Source: Prochlorococcus sp. MIT 0603 (lineage in GTDB: Bacteria; Cyanobacteriota; Cyanobacteriia; PCC-6307; Cyanobiaceae). Taken from it: 64,000 nucleotides of DNA. Under the pieces are notes generated by a model that was not told where the DNA came from, did no database searches, and was given only the letters and a program-made list of their open reading frames with translations. A program made the position numbers and the translations under genes. Of the stretch, positions 38,975 through 48,871 are shown piece by piece. The stretch spans positions 248,001-312,000 of the forward strand of contig NZ_JNAW01000001.1 in assembly GCF_000760215.1 (NCBI RefSeq), in the 5' to 3' direction. Each line of letters starts with the position of its first letter. Within the stretch, counting starts at the first letter, position 1.

Positions 38975-40381
38975 TTGAAAGAAAGGATTTCTACAAAGCG
39001 CAAATCTTTAAGATGGCGTAAAAAGAATTCCCGACGAGCTGGGAAATTAAGTTTTCTATGGCGAATTCAAAGACCACTTGGATGGCTTGTGCCGGGATTG
39101 GTCGTTAAGAGATGGATGCTTACATCAGGCTTTGGATTAATAGTTGCATTGTTTGGAGTCACTATATGGGCTGATTTACGACCGATTTATTGGCTCATAG
39201 AAGTAATGTTTCTTTTAATAGGAATGATTACTAAGTTTTTGCCTGGAAGTATTACTGGACCAATAGTTTTGCTTGTTGGTATTTCACTTTTGATTTTAGG
39301 TCAGAGTAGAAGCTTTAAATCAATTCAGAAGGCGGTAGCACCTGAAAAAGATGATGTTTTAATAGATGCTTTGCTGGCAAAAAGTAAACTTAACAGGGGA
39401 CCAAATATTGTAGCCATAGGAGGGGGTACGGGCCTTTCAACATTGTTGCAAGGCTTGAAAAGGTATAGCAATAGGATTACAGCCATTGTTACCGTTGCTG
39501 ATGATGGAGGCAGTAGTGGAATATTAAGGCGAGAGCTTGGCGTTCAACCTCCAGGGGATATACGGAATTGTTTGGCAGCTTTATCAACCGAAGAGTCTCT
39601 TCTTACAAGACTTTTTCAATATCGTTTTTCTTCTGGGACAGGTCTTGTTGGGCATAGTTTTGGCAACCTTTTCTTATCTGCTTTAACTTCGATTACAGGT
39701 AATTTGGAAACAGCAATTACTGCTTCCAGCAGAGTTTTGGCTGTACAGGGACAGGTGGTGCCTGCTACTAATGCTGATGTGCGTTTATGGGCAGAGCTTG
39801 AGAATGGGGAAAGAATTGAAGGTGAGTCAGCAATTAGTCAAGTTCGTTCTCCAATTGCGAGAATCGGTTGTTACCCAGAACAACCCTCTGCTCTACCAAG
39901 TGCAATTGAAGCTATAGAGAATGCTGAACTAATTATATTAGGTCCTGGAAGTTTATATACTTCACTTTTGCCTAATCTATTAGTCCCTGAGATTGTTGAA
40001 GCGATTCAACGGAGTAAGGCTACAAAGCTATATGTATGTAACTTAATGACCCAGCCAGGCGAAACTGATGGTCTTGATGCAACAGGACATGTCAGAGCCA
40101 TTGAAGCTCAATTAGCAAGCTTTGGAATTACAACAAGAATTTTTAATTCTATTCTTGCTCAGAAGGATTTAGCTCCATCAGCTTTGCTTGAGTACTATCT
40201 TTCCAAAGGAGCTGAACCGGTTCAATGTGATTTGAATAGTCTTAGAGCAAAAGGGTATAAAGTTTGTACTGCATCACTCCAAGAATTTAGCGCTTCTTCT
40301 ACATCAGTCCTAAGGCATGATCCTAGGCGTCTTGCAATGGCTGTAATACGTGTTTATAAAAATGATAGAAAAGATCTTTAA
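38975..40381 (+). CDS. yvcK: YvcK/CofD-like protein (gluconeogenesis factor family)
   Basis: A 468-residue protein with a basic N-terminus, two membrane helices (about residues 48-67 and 72-112) and then the YvcK/CofD domain with [20 protein letters not shown] and [17 protein letters not shown]. In Bacillus, YvcK binds UDP-sugars and is needed for growth on gluconeogenic carbon and for cell-wall synthesis; the membrane-anchored form is usual in cyanobacteria. The start, TTG 38975, is uncertain; the open frame extends upstream without a better start codon. It overlaps ndhJ tail to tail by 4 bases. Confidence 0.87.
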   Translation: MKERISTKRKSLRWRKKNSRRAGKLSFLWRIQRPLGWLVPGLVVKRWMLTSGFGLIVALFGVTIWADLRPIYWLIEVMFLLIGMITKFLPGSITGPIVLLVGISLLILGQSRSFKSIQKAVAPEKDDVLIDALLAKSKLNRGPNIVAIGGGTGLSTLLQGLKRYSNRITAIVTVADDGGSSGILRRELGVQPPGDIRNCLAALSTEESLLTRLFQYRFSSGTGLVGHSFGNLFLSALTSITGNLETAITASSRVLAVQGQVVPATNADVRLWAELENGERIEGESAISQVRSPIARIGCYPEQPSALPSAIEAIENAELIILGPGSLYTSLLPNLLVPEIVEAIQRSKATKLYVCNLMTQPGETDGLDATGHVRAIEAQLASFGITTRIFNSILAQKDLAPSALLEYYLSKGAEPVQCDLNSLRAKGYKVCTASLQEFSASSTSVLRHDPRRLAMAVIRVYKNDRKDL

Positions 40382-40938
40382 TAAGCATCTTGCATTTCAT
40401 AAAAATCTGGTTGTACATAATCTTTTCTTAAAGGCCATCCTTTCCAGTCCTCAGGCATTAATAGCCTTTTGGGATGAGGATGCCCCACAAAGTTGACGCC
40501 AAACATGTCATATGTTTCTCTTTCTTGCCAATCGCAGCCTCGGAAAATCTTATATAGAGAAGGGACTTTTAAGTCTCCATCTCTTGATAGAGATACTTTT
40601 ATACGAACTTCTCTGGGATGAGAATTGTTTTTATAATCTTCAAGTGAAATTAAATGATAAAAACAAACGATATTCCTACCAGGACCTTCGTCATAGCCGC
40701 CTTGGCAAGAAAGGTAATTGAATCCATCGCTTTTTAGTTTCGAGACAATTGCCAATAGGGATTCTGGTTTTACATGAATAATTTCAACCCCAATATGATC
40801 AGGCTCAACAATCTCGTGTTCAAGGCATTCTTTCGTGAGTAATTTGCTTACATACCCAGCTTGAGGTTGAATTGAGACTTCTTCCTGAGGTTTATTCTCA
40901 GGGATTGTATTGTCTTGATCTTGATTGTTCTCAGTCAT
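40378..40938 (-). CDS. ndhJ: NDH-1 subunit J
   Basis: A 186-residue subunit equivalent to the 30 kDa (NuoC) subunit of complex [21 protein letters not shown] and [17 protein letters not shown] are the signature. The first 35 residues are polar and probably disordered. NDH-1 drives cyclic electron flow and respiration on the thylakoid. It is the last gene of ndhC-ndhK-ndhJ, 10 bases after ndhK. Confidence 0.97.
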   Translation of the reverse strand: MTENNQDQDNTIPENKPQEEVSIQPQAGYVSKLLTKECLEHEIVEPDHIGVEIIHVKPESLLAIVSKLKSDGFNYLSCQGGYDEGPGRNIVCFYHLISLEDYKNNSHPREVRIKVSLSRDGDLKVPSLYKIFRGCDWQERETYDMFGVNFVGHPHPKRLLMPEDWKGWPLRKDYVQPDFYEMQDAY

Positions 40939-40948
40939 AGCAAATAAT

Positions 40949-41707
40949 TTAATCTTGTGTTGTTTGTCTTTCTTGAAGCTTTGTTTGAATTGCTTCTTCT
41001 TTCCCTTCTTTTAAAGCTGCTTTCTGACTTGCTGATTGGAGATAGGCACCAGTTACTAATGGATCTATTCTTATCATTTGATGAGAGACAGTGAAATAAC
41101 GATGACTTGGAGCTATTTGTGCCCTTTCAGTAAATGATTCATTTCCTACTTTTTTGCGTAACTTGATAACTGCATCGAAAATCGCTTCTGGTCTTGGAGG
41201 ACAGCCTGGTAAATAAAGGTCTACTGGGATGAGCTTGTCTACACCACGTACTGCCGTAGTTGAATCTGCACTGAACATTCCACCAGTAATCGTGCAAGCC
41301 CCCATTGCAATAACATATTTAGGTTCAGGCATTTGTTCGTAGAGTCTTACTAAAGCAGGCGCCATTTTCATGGTTACTGTTCCTGCAACAATTAGTAGAT
41401 CTGCTTGTCTTGGAGAACTTCGAGGGACTAGTCCAAAACGGTCAAAATCAAATCTAGAGCCAATTAGTGCAGCGAATTCAATAAAACAACATGCAGTTCC
41501 ATACAGTAGCGGCCATAAACTGCTCAACCTTGCCCAATTATGTAAATCATCGAGGCTCGTAAGAATTATGTTCTCGCTTAATTCGTTTGTCACTGTAGGG
41601 GCCCCAATAGGACCACACGTGGCTGAACGAATATCTCGAATTGTTTTTGGTGAAGAAAAGTTAGTCAAAGGATCAGCTCCATTCAAGTGCACCTTTTCGC
41701 CATGCAT
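40949..41707 (-). CDS. ndhK: NDH-1 subunit K (Fe-S cluster N2)
   Basis: A 252-residue subunit equivalent to PSST/NuoB. The four cysteines that hold cluster N2 are visible: [23 protein letters not shown] and [16 protein letters not shown]- and C-terminal extensions of about 35 residues are normal for cyanobacteria. Its start lies inside the end of ndhC (35-base overlap), as in plastid genomes, so translation is probably coupled. Confidence 0.97.
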   Translation of the reverse strand: MHGEKVHLNGADPLTNFSSPKTIRDIRSATCGPIGAPTVTNELSENIILTSLDDLHNWARLSSLWPLLYGTACCFIEFAALIGSRFDFDRFGLVPRSSPRQADLLIVAGTVTMKMAPALVRLYEQMPEPKYVIAMGACTITGGMFSADSTTAVRGVDKLIPVDLYLPGCPPRPEAIFDAVIKLRKKVGNESFTERAQIAPSHRYFTVSHQMIRIDPLVTGAYLQSASQKAALKEGKEEAIQTKLQERQTTQD

Positions 41708-42035
41708 ATGCTAATGCAACTATCAGAATTGAAATAAAAATAAGTGCTTCTATAAATGCAAGTAAGCCTAATTTATGAAATGCTACCGCCCAGGGATAAA
41801 GAAAAACTGTTTCAACATCGAAAATAACGAAGACAAGCGCAAACATGTAATAACGAATATTGAATTGAATCCATGCCCCTCCAATAGGTTCCATTCCAGA
41901 TTCATATGTGAGTTCTCTTTCTCCTGGCTCGCTTTTTGGAGAAATAAGTTTATTAGTTGTTAAAGCAAGAACTGGAACAGCCGCCGATATTAAGAGAAAT
42001 CCAAGAAATGCGTCGTAACCCTCAAGAGCAAACAT
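41673..42035 (-). CDS. ndhC: NDH-1 subunit 3 (NdhC)
   Basis: A 120-residue membrane subunit with three helices. The conserved loop [20 protein letters not shown] holds the redox-sensitive region near the quinone site, and [20 protein letters not shown] is the second helix with its acidic residues. It starts the operon ndhC-ndhK-ndhJ and is divergent from the rubredoxin gene. Confidence 0.97.
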   Translation of the reverse strand: MFALEGYDAFLGFLLISAAVPVLALTTNKLISPKSEPGERELTYESGMEPIGGAWIQFNIRYYMFALVFVIFDVETVFLYPWAVAFHKLGLLAFIEALIFISILIVALAYAWRKGALEWS

Positions 42036-42105
42036 GATGCATTAAATACTTGTTTATTAGTCTTACACTCACTTAAGCGCACTTTCCTCGATAGAGTTAG
42101 GTTGT

Positions 42106-42552
42106 GTGAAACTCCAAACGGTGAGCGATGAACAAAACCCTGCATTAGATCCGACAAAAGCCGAGGCAATTGGTGAAAGTCCTATCCGTGCAGATGAAAT
42201 ATCAGATCAGGAACTTTCTGGCCTACAAGAGGACTTTTCCTTGAATAGGTTTCAGTGTATTTCCTGTGGTTATATTTATGATCCTAAGGAAGGCCTTCGT
42301 AAATATCAAATCCCTTCAGGAACTCCCTTTTTAGAAATTAATCAGGAGAAGTTCCGATGCCCAGTATGTAGAGCTAGGTTTGCTGCTTATAAAGATATTG
42401 GCGCTAAATTTAAACCTTCTGATGGATTTGAAGATAACGTTATATATGGGTTTGGGTTTAATACTCTTCCTCCTGGTCAGAAGAATGTACTTATATTCGG
42501 CGGTTTAGCTTTTGCTGCTGCTTGCTTTTTGTCCCTTTACTCCTTGCACTAA
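42106..42552 (+). CDS. rubA: Membrane-anchored rubredoxin RubA
   Basis: A 148-residue protein with an acidic N-terminal extension (about 45 residues), a rubredoxin domain and a C-terminal membrane helix. The iron ligands are the two CxxC pairs, [15 protein letters not shown] and [15 protein letters not shown]. Membrane-bound rubredoxins are needed for photosystem I and II assembly in oxygenic phototrophs. GTG 42106 or GTG 42121 ([10 protein letters not shown]) could be the start. It heads rubA-ycf48-psbEFLJ, a very conserved block. Confidence 0.94.
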   Translation: MKLQTVSDEQNPALDPTKAEAIGESPIRADEISDQELSGLQEDFSLNRFQCISCGYIYDPKEGLRKYQIPSGTPFLEINQEKFRCPVCRARFAAYKDIGAKFKPSDGFEDNVIYGFGFNTLPPGQKNVLIFGGLAFAAACFLSLYSLH

Positions 42553-42559
42553 CTTCTTC

Positions 42560-43579
42560 ATGAATCGTTTAATCAACTTTTCCTTGAATTTAATTCTGAT
42601 CTTTGCTCTTGGAATAACACTAACTGGTTGTGTTACAACAACAAGACTGCCTTTTGAAACTGTCAGCCCTTGGGAAGGGATTGAATTATCAAGTAATGAT
42701 AATCCTCTTGATATCGCGTTTGTAGATGACAAGCATGGTTTCTTAGTAGGTGCTAATAGGTTGATTCTTGAAACTTCTGATGGCGGATCAACTTGGGAAG
42801 AGAGAAGTTTGGAAATTCCAAGTGAAGAGAATTTTAGATTAATCAGTATTGACTTCAAGGGTGATGAAGGGTGGCTTGTTGGTCAACCTAATCTTGTTAT
42901 GCATAGTGAAGATGCCGGAAAAAACTGGACCCGTTTGTCTCTTGGAAATAAATTACCAGGAAACCCTTATTTAATAACTACGCTTGATAAAGGTTCAGCA
43001 GAGTTGGCTACTACAGCAGGCGCAGTATATAGAACTAATGATGGTGGTGACAATTGGGAAGGAAGGGTTTCAGAAGCATCTGGTGGTGTCCGTGATCTTC
43101 GTAGAAGATCTGATGGATCCTATGTGAGCGTTAGTAGTTTAGGGAATTTCTTTGTCACCTTGGATAAGGAAGATCAAACTTGGCAGTCTCATCAAAGAGC
43201 TAGTAGTAAAAGAGTCCAAACATTAGGTTTTCAGCCTAATGGTCAATTGTGGATGCTTTCAAGAGGCGCAGAGATTCGCCTTAATGAAAAACCAGATGAT
43301 TTGGAAAGTTGGTCTAAACCGATAGTTCCATTAGTAAATGGTTATAACTATTTGGATATGGCATGGGATCCGCAAGGGGGTATTTGGGCGGCAGGAGGAA
43401 ATGGAACACTTTTAGTCAGCAAAGATGATGGGAAAACTTGGAAAAAAGATCCAATTGGTTACGCAACCCCAACAAACTTTATTCGCTTGCTTTTTGTAGA
43501 AAATTCTTCGGGCAATCCTTCTAAAGGCTTTGCACTAGGGGAAAGAGGGCATGTTTTGCGTTGGACAGGGCATGCATAA
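42560..43579 (+). CDS. ycf48: Photosystem II assembly lipoprotein Ycf48
   Basis: A 339-residue protein with a lipoprotein signal peptide whose lipobox is LTGC (Cys at residue 24), followed by a seven-bladed BNR-type propeller. Repeats such as [36 protein letters not shown] and [11 protein letters not shown] mark the blades. Ycf48 (HCF136) binds newly made D1 and reaction-centre complexes. I start at ATG 42560, seven bases after rubA; the frame is open 16 codons earlier but overlaps rubA. Confidence 0.96.
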   Translation: MNRLINFSLNLILIFALGITLTGCVTTTRLPFETVSPWEGIELSSNDNPLDIAFVDDKHGFLVGANRLILETSDGGSTWEERSLEIPSEENFRLISIDFKGDEGWLVGQPNLVMHSEDAGKNWTRLSLGNKLPGNPYLITTLDKGSAELATTAGAVYRTNDGGDNWEGRVSEASGGVRDLRRRSDGSYVSVSSLGNFFVTLDKEDQTWQSHQRASSKRVQTLGFQPNGQLWMLSRGAEIRLNEKPDDLESWSKPIVPLVNGYNYLDMAWDPQGGIWAAGGNGTLLVSKDDGKTWKKDPIGYATPTNFIRLLFVENSSGNPSKGFALGERGHVLRWTGHA

Positions 43580-43678
43580 AGATGGTCTTAATCCACAACG
43601 CTCTGTAACCATGCTGATACACCAGACCTAACTTTAGTTACACCCTTGTAGGATCAAGCAGCTAATACGCGAAAGGCT

Positions 43679-43927
43679 ATGGCTGCCGGCTCCACCGGGG
43701 AACGCCCGTTTTTTGAGATCATCACCAGTGTCCGTTATTGGATTATCCATGCCGTGACTCTGCCAGCGATCTTTATTGCAGGATTTTTATTTGTATCTAC
43801 AGGCCTTGCCTATGATGCATTTGGAACTCCTAGACCAGACACCTATTTTCAGGCTTCTGAAACTAAGGCTCCAGTAGTGTCACAACGCTTTGAATCCAAA
43901 GCTCAACTTGACCTGCGCCTGAAATAA
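43679..43927 (+). CDS. psbE: Cytochrome b559 alpha subunit PsbE
   Basis: An 82-residue photosystem II subunit. The heme-binding histidine lies in [19 protein letters not shown], the single membrane helix, and [14 protein letters not shown] is the conserved lumenal part. It shares heme iron with PsbF. First gene of the psbE-F-L-J operon; only three bases separate it from psbF. Confidence 0.97.
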   Translation: MAAGSTGERPFFEIITSVRYWIIHAVTLPAIFIAGFLFVSTGLAYDAFGTPRPDTYFQASETKAPVVSQRFESKAQLDLRLK

Positions 43928-43930
43928 CCA

Positions 43931-44077
43931 ATGACAAACTCTTCTTCTCCTTTACAGGCTGTTGAAGTCCGCACCTATCCAATATTTACGGTGCGTTGGC
44001 TTGCAGTTCATGCATTGGCAATCCCAACAGTATTTTTCTTGGGTGCTATTGCAGCAATGCAGTTCATCCGTCGTTGA
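43931..44077 (+). CDS. psbF: Cytochrome b559 beta subunit PsbF
   Basis: A 48-residue one-helix subunit. The second heme histidine is in [19 protein letters not shown], and it ends AAMQFIRR as in all PsbF. The N-terminus ([19 protein letters not shown]) is on the stromal side. It is second in psbE-F-L-J. Confidence 0.97.
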
Positions 44078-44098
44078 TTTACGACTTATTTTTTAGCT

Positions 44099-44218
44099 AT
44101 GCAAGTTAATCCAAATCCAAACAAGCTTTCGGTTGAGCTGAACCGAACAAGCCTTTATTTAGGGCTTTTGCTTGTTTTTGTTCTAGGGATTTTGTTCTCA
44201 AGCTATTTCTTTAATTAA
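44099..44218 (+). CDS. psbL: Photosystem II protein PsbL
   Basis: A 39-residue one-helix subunit, [20 protein letters not shown] then a membrane helix ending SSYFFN. The motif [20 protein letters not shown] is diagnostic. PsbL lies at the dimer interface and prevents back electron flow. It lies 21 bases after psbF. Confidence 0.97.
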   Translation: MQVNPNPNKLSVELNRTSLYLGLLLVFVLGILFSSYFFN

Positions 44219-44232
44219 ATTCTTCTTTAATC

Positions 44233-44430
44233 ATGAGCGCTAAATTAAAGGGGCCTGATGGTCGCCTTCCTGACAGGCTCCCTGATGGCCGCCCAGCAGT
44301 TTCTTGGGAGCGCCGTTGGACAGAGGGGCAATTACCATTGTGGTTAGTAGCAACTGCAGGGGGAATTGCAGTGATCTTTGTATTAGGGATCTTCTTCTAT
44401 GGTTCTTATACTGGTGTTGGTTCTGCCTAA
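44233..44430 (+). CDS. psbJ: Photosystem II protein PsbJ
   Basis: A 65-residue one-helix subunit with the long cyanobacterial N-terminus ([20 protein letters not shown]) before [18 protein letters not shown] and the conserved end [10 protein letters not shown]. PsbJ affects plastoquinone exchange. Last gene of the psbE operon; mtnP converges 27 bases later. Confidence 0.97.
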   Translation: MSAKLKGPDGRLPDRLPDGRPAVSWERRWTEGQLPLWLVATAGGIAVIFVLGIFFYGSYTGVGSA

Positions 44431-44457
44431 TCTCTAGGTTGGTTCTTAACAGTGATT

Positions 44458-45402
44458 TTATTTATTGAATTTACCCCAGTAATTTTCTGTAAATAAGTTA
44501 ATTTTTTTGCGTGTTTTTTCTGAGACTTTATCTTTAGAAGTCATTAGGCTGTTTTTTAAAGCTTTATGAGCTTCGCTTTTAGGTCTTAAGGATGAGATGC
44601 GTTTAGCCATAGCTTCTACTATATTTTTTGCAACTTTTGCATTTGCATAAAGGTTATCTATAACCATATCTACACTTACATTTCCAAAGGCTTCATGCCA
44701 GCAATCATAGTCTGTAACCATAGATAATGATGTATATGCTATTTCAGCTTCTCTAGCTAATCGTGCTTCAGTATGATTTGTCATACCTATGACGTTGCAT
44801 CCCCAACTTCTATACAGTTGTGATTCGGCACGAGTCGAGAATGCAGGCCCTTCCATAGCAAGATATGTTCCACCTTTATGCAGCTGACGAGCTTCAGGCA
44901 TTAGCAATTCTCCTTCTTCCGCAAGTAATCTTGAAAGTGTTGGGCAAAATGGGTCTGCCATTGTGACATGAGCAACAGCACCTTCACCAAAGAAAGTTAA
45001 TGGCCTTTGATGTGTTCTATCAATAAATTGATCAGGTATAACCATATCTAAAGGCCGGACTTGTTCTTGTAGCGATCCCACTGCTGATGGAGAAAGTATC
45101 CATCGAACATTGAGTGAACGTAATGCCCAAATATTTGCTCTATAGGGGACTTCTGTTGGAGTATATGTGTGATCTCTTCCATGCCGAGCTAAGAAAACGA
45201 CTTCCATTCCTCCTAAATCACCTATGCGCAAACTGTCAGAAGGTTTTCCATAAGGTGTTTCTATGACTATCTCCTTGATATTTTCAAGACCATCTATTGA
45301 ATAGAGCCCACTTCCCCCCAAAATTCCTAGCCTTGCATTCGTTAAGAAACAAAAATCATTATCTTGTTCCTGAATTTCTGAAGGTAAATGTTGATTGATC
45401 AT
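44458..45402 (-). CDS. mtnP: S-methyl-5'-thioadenosine phosphorylase MtnP
   Basis: A 314-residue purine-nucleoside phosphorylase of the MTAP branch, recycling the by-product of polyamine synthesis. The motifs are LGILGGSGLYSIDGLEN, FLARHGRDHTYTPTEVPYRA and IGMTNHTEARLAREAEI. The C-terminus is about 35 residues longer than in most bacteria. Its ATG at 45402 lies inside the start of the selD fusion gene on the other strand, giving a 15-base head-to-head overlap. Confidence 0.94.
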   Translation of the reverse strand: MINQHLPSEIQEQDNDFCFLTNARLGILGGSGLYSIDGLENIKEIVIETPYGKPSDSLRIGDLGGMEVVFLARHGRDHTYTPTEVPYRANIWALRSLNVRWILSPSAVGSLQEQVRPLDMVIPDQFIDRTHQRPLTFFGEGAVAHVTMADPFCPTLSRLLAEEGELLMPEARQLHKGGTYLAMEGPAFSTRAESQLYRSWGCNVIGMTNHTEARLAREAEIAYTSLSMVTDYDCWHEAFGNVSVDMVIDNLYANAKVAKNIVEAMAKRISSLRPKSEAHKALKNSLMTSKDKVSEKTRKKINLFTENYWGKFNK

Positions 45403-47568
45403 CTTGTTTTAGCAGGAGGTGGTCATACCCATGCACTTATTCTGCAGCGTTGGATAATGAATCCCCATTTAAGACCAAAGTGTTTAATCACTTTGATAAA
45501 TAGAGATAGTTCAACGATTTATTCTGGTATGTTCCCTGGACTTGTTTCGGGCTTGTATCAGTTTGATGAGGTAGCAATAGATTTAAGGAAATTGGCAGAT
45601 AGAGCAGGGGTTTCTTTTATTCTAGGTGAAATTAATTCTCTAGACCTTTATGAAAAGAAATTGGTGTTAAATAATCGTCCTTCTATAGCTTTTTCATTAT
45701 TAAGCCTTGATGTTGGTTCTGAAACTAATCTCGATAAATGCAATTCTGAAATTAGAAATAACAACCTTGTGATGCCTATCAAGCCTTTTTTAAAAGCTTA
45801 TGAATGGATAAAGCAGTTTGATGATGAGTCTTTAATGCGAAGCTATGAGTCATTTACTGTTATTGGATCAGGCCTTGCTGCGTTTGAGATTTCATTTGCA
45901 TTGAGAAATAGATGGCCTTCAAGAAAATTAAGATTGCAGGCTTTTCCTAAGAAATTAAATAAACGTTTGAAGAAATCATTGGATTTAGCAAATATTCATT
46001 TGATAAATCCTAAAGAGGTATTATCTGGACCTGCCATAATTTGCACAGGAAGTAAAGCCCCACACTGGCTTCAGCGCAGTGGCCTTAAGGTAAATAATTT
46101 TGGAAGAGTTCAAACTTCTTCCGCCTTCGTTACATCTTTTGGCCCAAATGTTTTGGCAGCTGGTGATTGTGCTGCGCTATGCAATAACCATCCTCCCCCA
46201 TCGGGTGTTTGGGCGGTTAAGGCTGCAAGGCCTTTGGCAAAGAACATTGAAGCTTCTTTGCGCGGAAGTTTAATGATGCCTTGGCAGCCTCAAAAATTAG
46301 CTTTGAAATTAGTTGGTGCGCAAAGCACTTTGACTGCAGCTAGAGCATTCTTGATTTGGGGACCTTTTTTGATAGGACCTCACTCCTGCTTTTGGCAATT
46401 AAAGAAAACTATAGATATTAGTTTCATTAGAAAGTTTCAGAAGACTTCAATTATGAAAGATCAGGCTTATAACAAATTGGCCTGTAGAGGTTGTGCTGCA
46501 AAAGTTGCTTATCAAACTTTGACAGCAGCTTTAAAAGAATCCGAGCTTTCTGAGTTATCCGATAATCCAGTAGATGCTGCCTTAATTGATTCTTCTCAAG
46601 AAGGACTCTCATGGCTACAAAGTGTTGATGGTTTCCCTGCTTTGATTAGTGACCCTTGGTTGAATGCTCGCCTTACAACATTGCATTCTTGTTCTGATTT
46701 ATGGGCAAGAGGTGCTTCTGTTTCCTCTGCACAAGCTGTGATTACACTTCCAGCTGCTGATGGCTCTTTACAGAAAGAAATTTTGACCCAATGTCTATTA
46801 GGTATTCAGTCCGTTTTAGGCCCTCAAGGCGCCAAGCTGATAGGAGGACATACGTTTGAATCAAGATCCGGTTTAGATGAAAATATTGCTATGGGAATCG
46901 AATTGTCTCTTTCTATGAATGGATTGCTTCCTAAGAATCGTAAGCTTTGGGGAAAGTGTGGATTGCAACCTGGTGATGACATTCTTATTAGTAGAGCAAT
47001 TGGTAGTGGTGTTGTTTTTGCTGCAGCAATGCAAGGATCATTACCTTCTAGATACGTTGACAGTGCATTGCTAGAACTTTCTCAGAGTCAAGATTGCCTA
47101 GTAGATAGCTTGCAGGAAAAAACGTCAAATAGTTCTGGGATTCACGCTTGTACCGATATCACTGGCTTTGGTTTGCTTGGACATTTAGGTGAAATGATTC
47201 AAGTAACAAATAAAAGAAATTCTGCGCAAAACTTGCCTTTAATTAAAATAAACCTTTTCGCTAGTTCAATACCAAGTTTTCAAGGAGCAATGAGTCTCCT
47301 TAAGTCAGGTTATGAAAGCTCTCTTTCTCCTGCAAATAGCCATTACTTGGCTTTGCTAAATCCAAATAACCAACTTCCTGCTTGTATAAATCTTGTTCCT
47401 GATGCAAGTTCATCTGACGTTGGGGATCTGAATGTTGTAAAGAAGTTATTGATAGACCCTCAAACATGCGGCCCATTAGTGATCTCTTGTCAATCTGATT
47501 TGGCCGAGGAACTGATGTATGAGTCTAATTATTGGTATCGAATTGGCTTTGTTACCTCCTTGATTTAG
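45388..47568 (+). CDS. selD: Fusion of pyridine-nucleotide oxidoreductase and selenophosphate synthase (SelD)
   Basis: A 726-residue two-part protein. Residues 1-345 form an NDH-2-like FAD oxidoreductase (HLVLAGGGHTHALIL at the N-terminus, GSGLAAFEIS and NVLAAGDCAAL later). Residues 365-726 form selenide, water dikinase: ACRGCAAKVAYQTL holds the catalytic Cys and Lys, LIDSSQEGLSWLQSVDGFPA and GFGLLGHLGEM are domain motifs. The product selenophosphate is used for selenouridine or selenoprotein synthesis. The same fusion is known in other cyanobacteria. It starts inside mtnP. Confidence 0.92.
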   Translation: MLIDHLVLAGGGHTHALILQRWIMNPHLRPKCLITLINRDSSTIYSGMFPGLVSGLYQFDEVAIDLRKLADRAGVSFILGEINSLDLYEKKLVLNNRPSIAFSLLSLDVGSETNLDKCNSEIRNNNLVMPIKPFLKAYEWIKQFDDESLMRSYESFTVIGSGLAAFEISFALRNRWPSRKLRLQAFPKKLNKRLKKSLDLANIHLINPKEVLSGPAIICTGSKAPHWLQRSGLKVNNFGRVQTSSAFVTSFGPNVLAAGDCAALCNNHPPPSGVWAVKAARPLAKNIEASLRGSLMMPWQPQKLALKLVGAQSTLTAARAFLIWGPFLIGPHSCFWQLKKTIDISFIRKFQKTSIMKDQAYNKLACRGCAAKVAYQTLTAALKESELSELSDNPVDAALIDSSQEGLSWLQSVDGFPALISDPWLNARLTTLHSCSDLWARGASVSSAQAVITLPAADGSLQKEILTQCLLGIQSVLGPQGAKLIGGHTFESRSGLDENIAMGIELSLSMNGLLPKNRKLWGKCGLQPGDDILISRAIGSGVVFAAAMQGSLPSRYVDSALLELSQSQDCLVDSLQEKTSNSSGIHACTDITGFGLLGHLGEMIQVTNKRNSAQNLPLIKINLFASSIPSFQGAMSLLKSGYESSLSPANSHYLALLNPNNQLPACINLVPDASSSDVGDLNVVKKLLIDPQTCGPLVISCQSDLAEELMYESNYWYRIGFVTSLI

Positions 47569-47580
47569 TCAGAAGGTCAT

Positions 47581-48831
47581 TCAATATTTTTCAAGTTCTA
47601 TATCTCTAAGCCTTTTTAATTCTTTTCCTAAAAGTGGACCTTCTGGCCATCCATTTGCAAGAAGATCTTTTGCTGATGTTTTTGCTTTGACTAGACTCCA
47701 TTTAGCCCACCATCGTAATAAAGGCTTCCAAACTGGTATGCCTAAGCATATTGCAATACCTATAGATTCCTTTTTCCAATTAGAAGATTCAATCTCATTA
47801 CACCATCTTGCTGCTCCCCATTTTTGAATTGTGTTTGACATGTTTAGCGAATGAAAGTGCTTGGTAATTTGAGAACTTTCAAGTAAAAAGTTTTTCTGGC
47901 ATTCTGGTATTTGTAATCTCGTTGCTATATGTAATGGATTTGCTGCCCCTGCAATAAATGCAGTTAAGGGATTGATTCCCAATCGAACTGCCCAGTGAAC
48001 TCTCCGTTTCCATTGATTATCATTTTGAATATTTTCGTCAAGCAATATTAATGCACCCCATTGCTGCAATAGTTCAATGCCTTTTTCCCAATTCTCTTCT
48101 TTCTCTAATAAAAGTCTAAGCTCCATCTCAAGCCTTTTGGCGAGAGCTGGAGGAGTATTCTTACTTGAATTTTCAAGTACAGACAACCAAGGCCATGTCT
48201 TGATTGTAGAGGTTATTTGGTGTAATGATTCTTTAGAGAGGTCAAAATTTAGTCTTGCTGAATAACGTGCAGCTCTAATTATTCTGGTTGGATCTTCTGC
48301 AACACTTTTATGGTGTAGAAATTTAATTTCCCCCCTTAATATTGAATCGCTCCCTTCAAATAGGTCTATTAGTTTATTATGCCTAAGATCGAATGCCATA
48401 GAATTAATTGTGAAATCGCGTCTTAATAAATCTTTCTCAATAGAACTGGGCTCTATTTCGGGATTATCTGCAAGTATTAGATAATTCTCTATTCTTGCTC
48501 TCGCAATATCAAAGGAAACATCATCAATTTTTAATTCAACTGTTTGAAAATCTGGATTTAAACGAATGATATCGACTCTGGAATCACCAAGAAGGCTTTT
48601 TATATTTTTTGCAAGAATTTCTGCAGAGCCTTCCACGACAAGATCTACATCATGAATTTTCTCGATTGATTTGTTTTGAGTTAGAGCAATAATATGATCA
48701 CGAACAATCCCGCCAACTAAGGCAATTCTTTGGATTCCAGCTAAATCTGCAGCTGTAACTAAATCTTTCAAAAGATCCTTAAGTACACCTGGAAGATTAT
48801 TTTTTAACTCCCGATTTTCACGGGTCCTCAT
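47581..48831 (-). CDS. cca: tRNA nucleotidyltransferase / poly(A) polymerase family
   Basis: A 416-residue class II nucleotidyltransferase. The N-terminal motif ALVGGIVRDHIIAL and the metal site HDVDLVVEG (DxD) are clear, followed by DLLRRDFTINSMAF and RIIRAARYSARLNF, the base-recognition region. It adds or repairs the 3' CCA of tRNAs; tRNA-Arg and the CAU tRNA in this window do not encode CCA. It lies 40 bases downstream of the helicase on the same strand. Confidence 0.93.
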   Translation of the reverse strand: MRTRENRELKNNLPGVLKDLLKDLVTAADLAGIQRIALVGGIVRDHIIALTQNKSIEKIHDVDLVVEGSAEILAKNIKSLLGDSRVDIIRLNPDFQTVELKIDDVSFDIARARIENYLILADNPEIEPSSIEKDLLRRDFTINSMAFDLRHNKLIDLFEGSDSILRGEIKFLHHKSVAEDPTRIIRAARYSARLNFDLSKESLHQITSTIKTWPWLSVLENSSKNTPPALAKRLEMELRLLLEKEENWEKGIELLQQWGALILLDENIQNDNQWKRRVHWAVRLGINPLTAFIAGAANPLHIATRLQIPECQKNFLLESSQITKHFHSLNMSNTIQKWGAARWCNEIESSNWKKESIGIAICLGIPVWKPLLRWWAKWSLVKAKTSAKDLLANGWPEGPLLGKELKRLRDIELEKY

Positions 48832-48871
48832 GTGATTACGAAATTAGAGTCTTTACTTATCATTTCCAATA

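Noticed and set aside
41673-41707. Overlap of ndhC and ndhK as an anomaly
   Set aside because: The same overlap is well known in plastid and cyanobacterial ndhCKJ operons.
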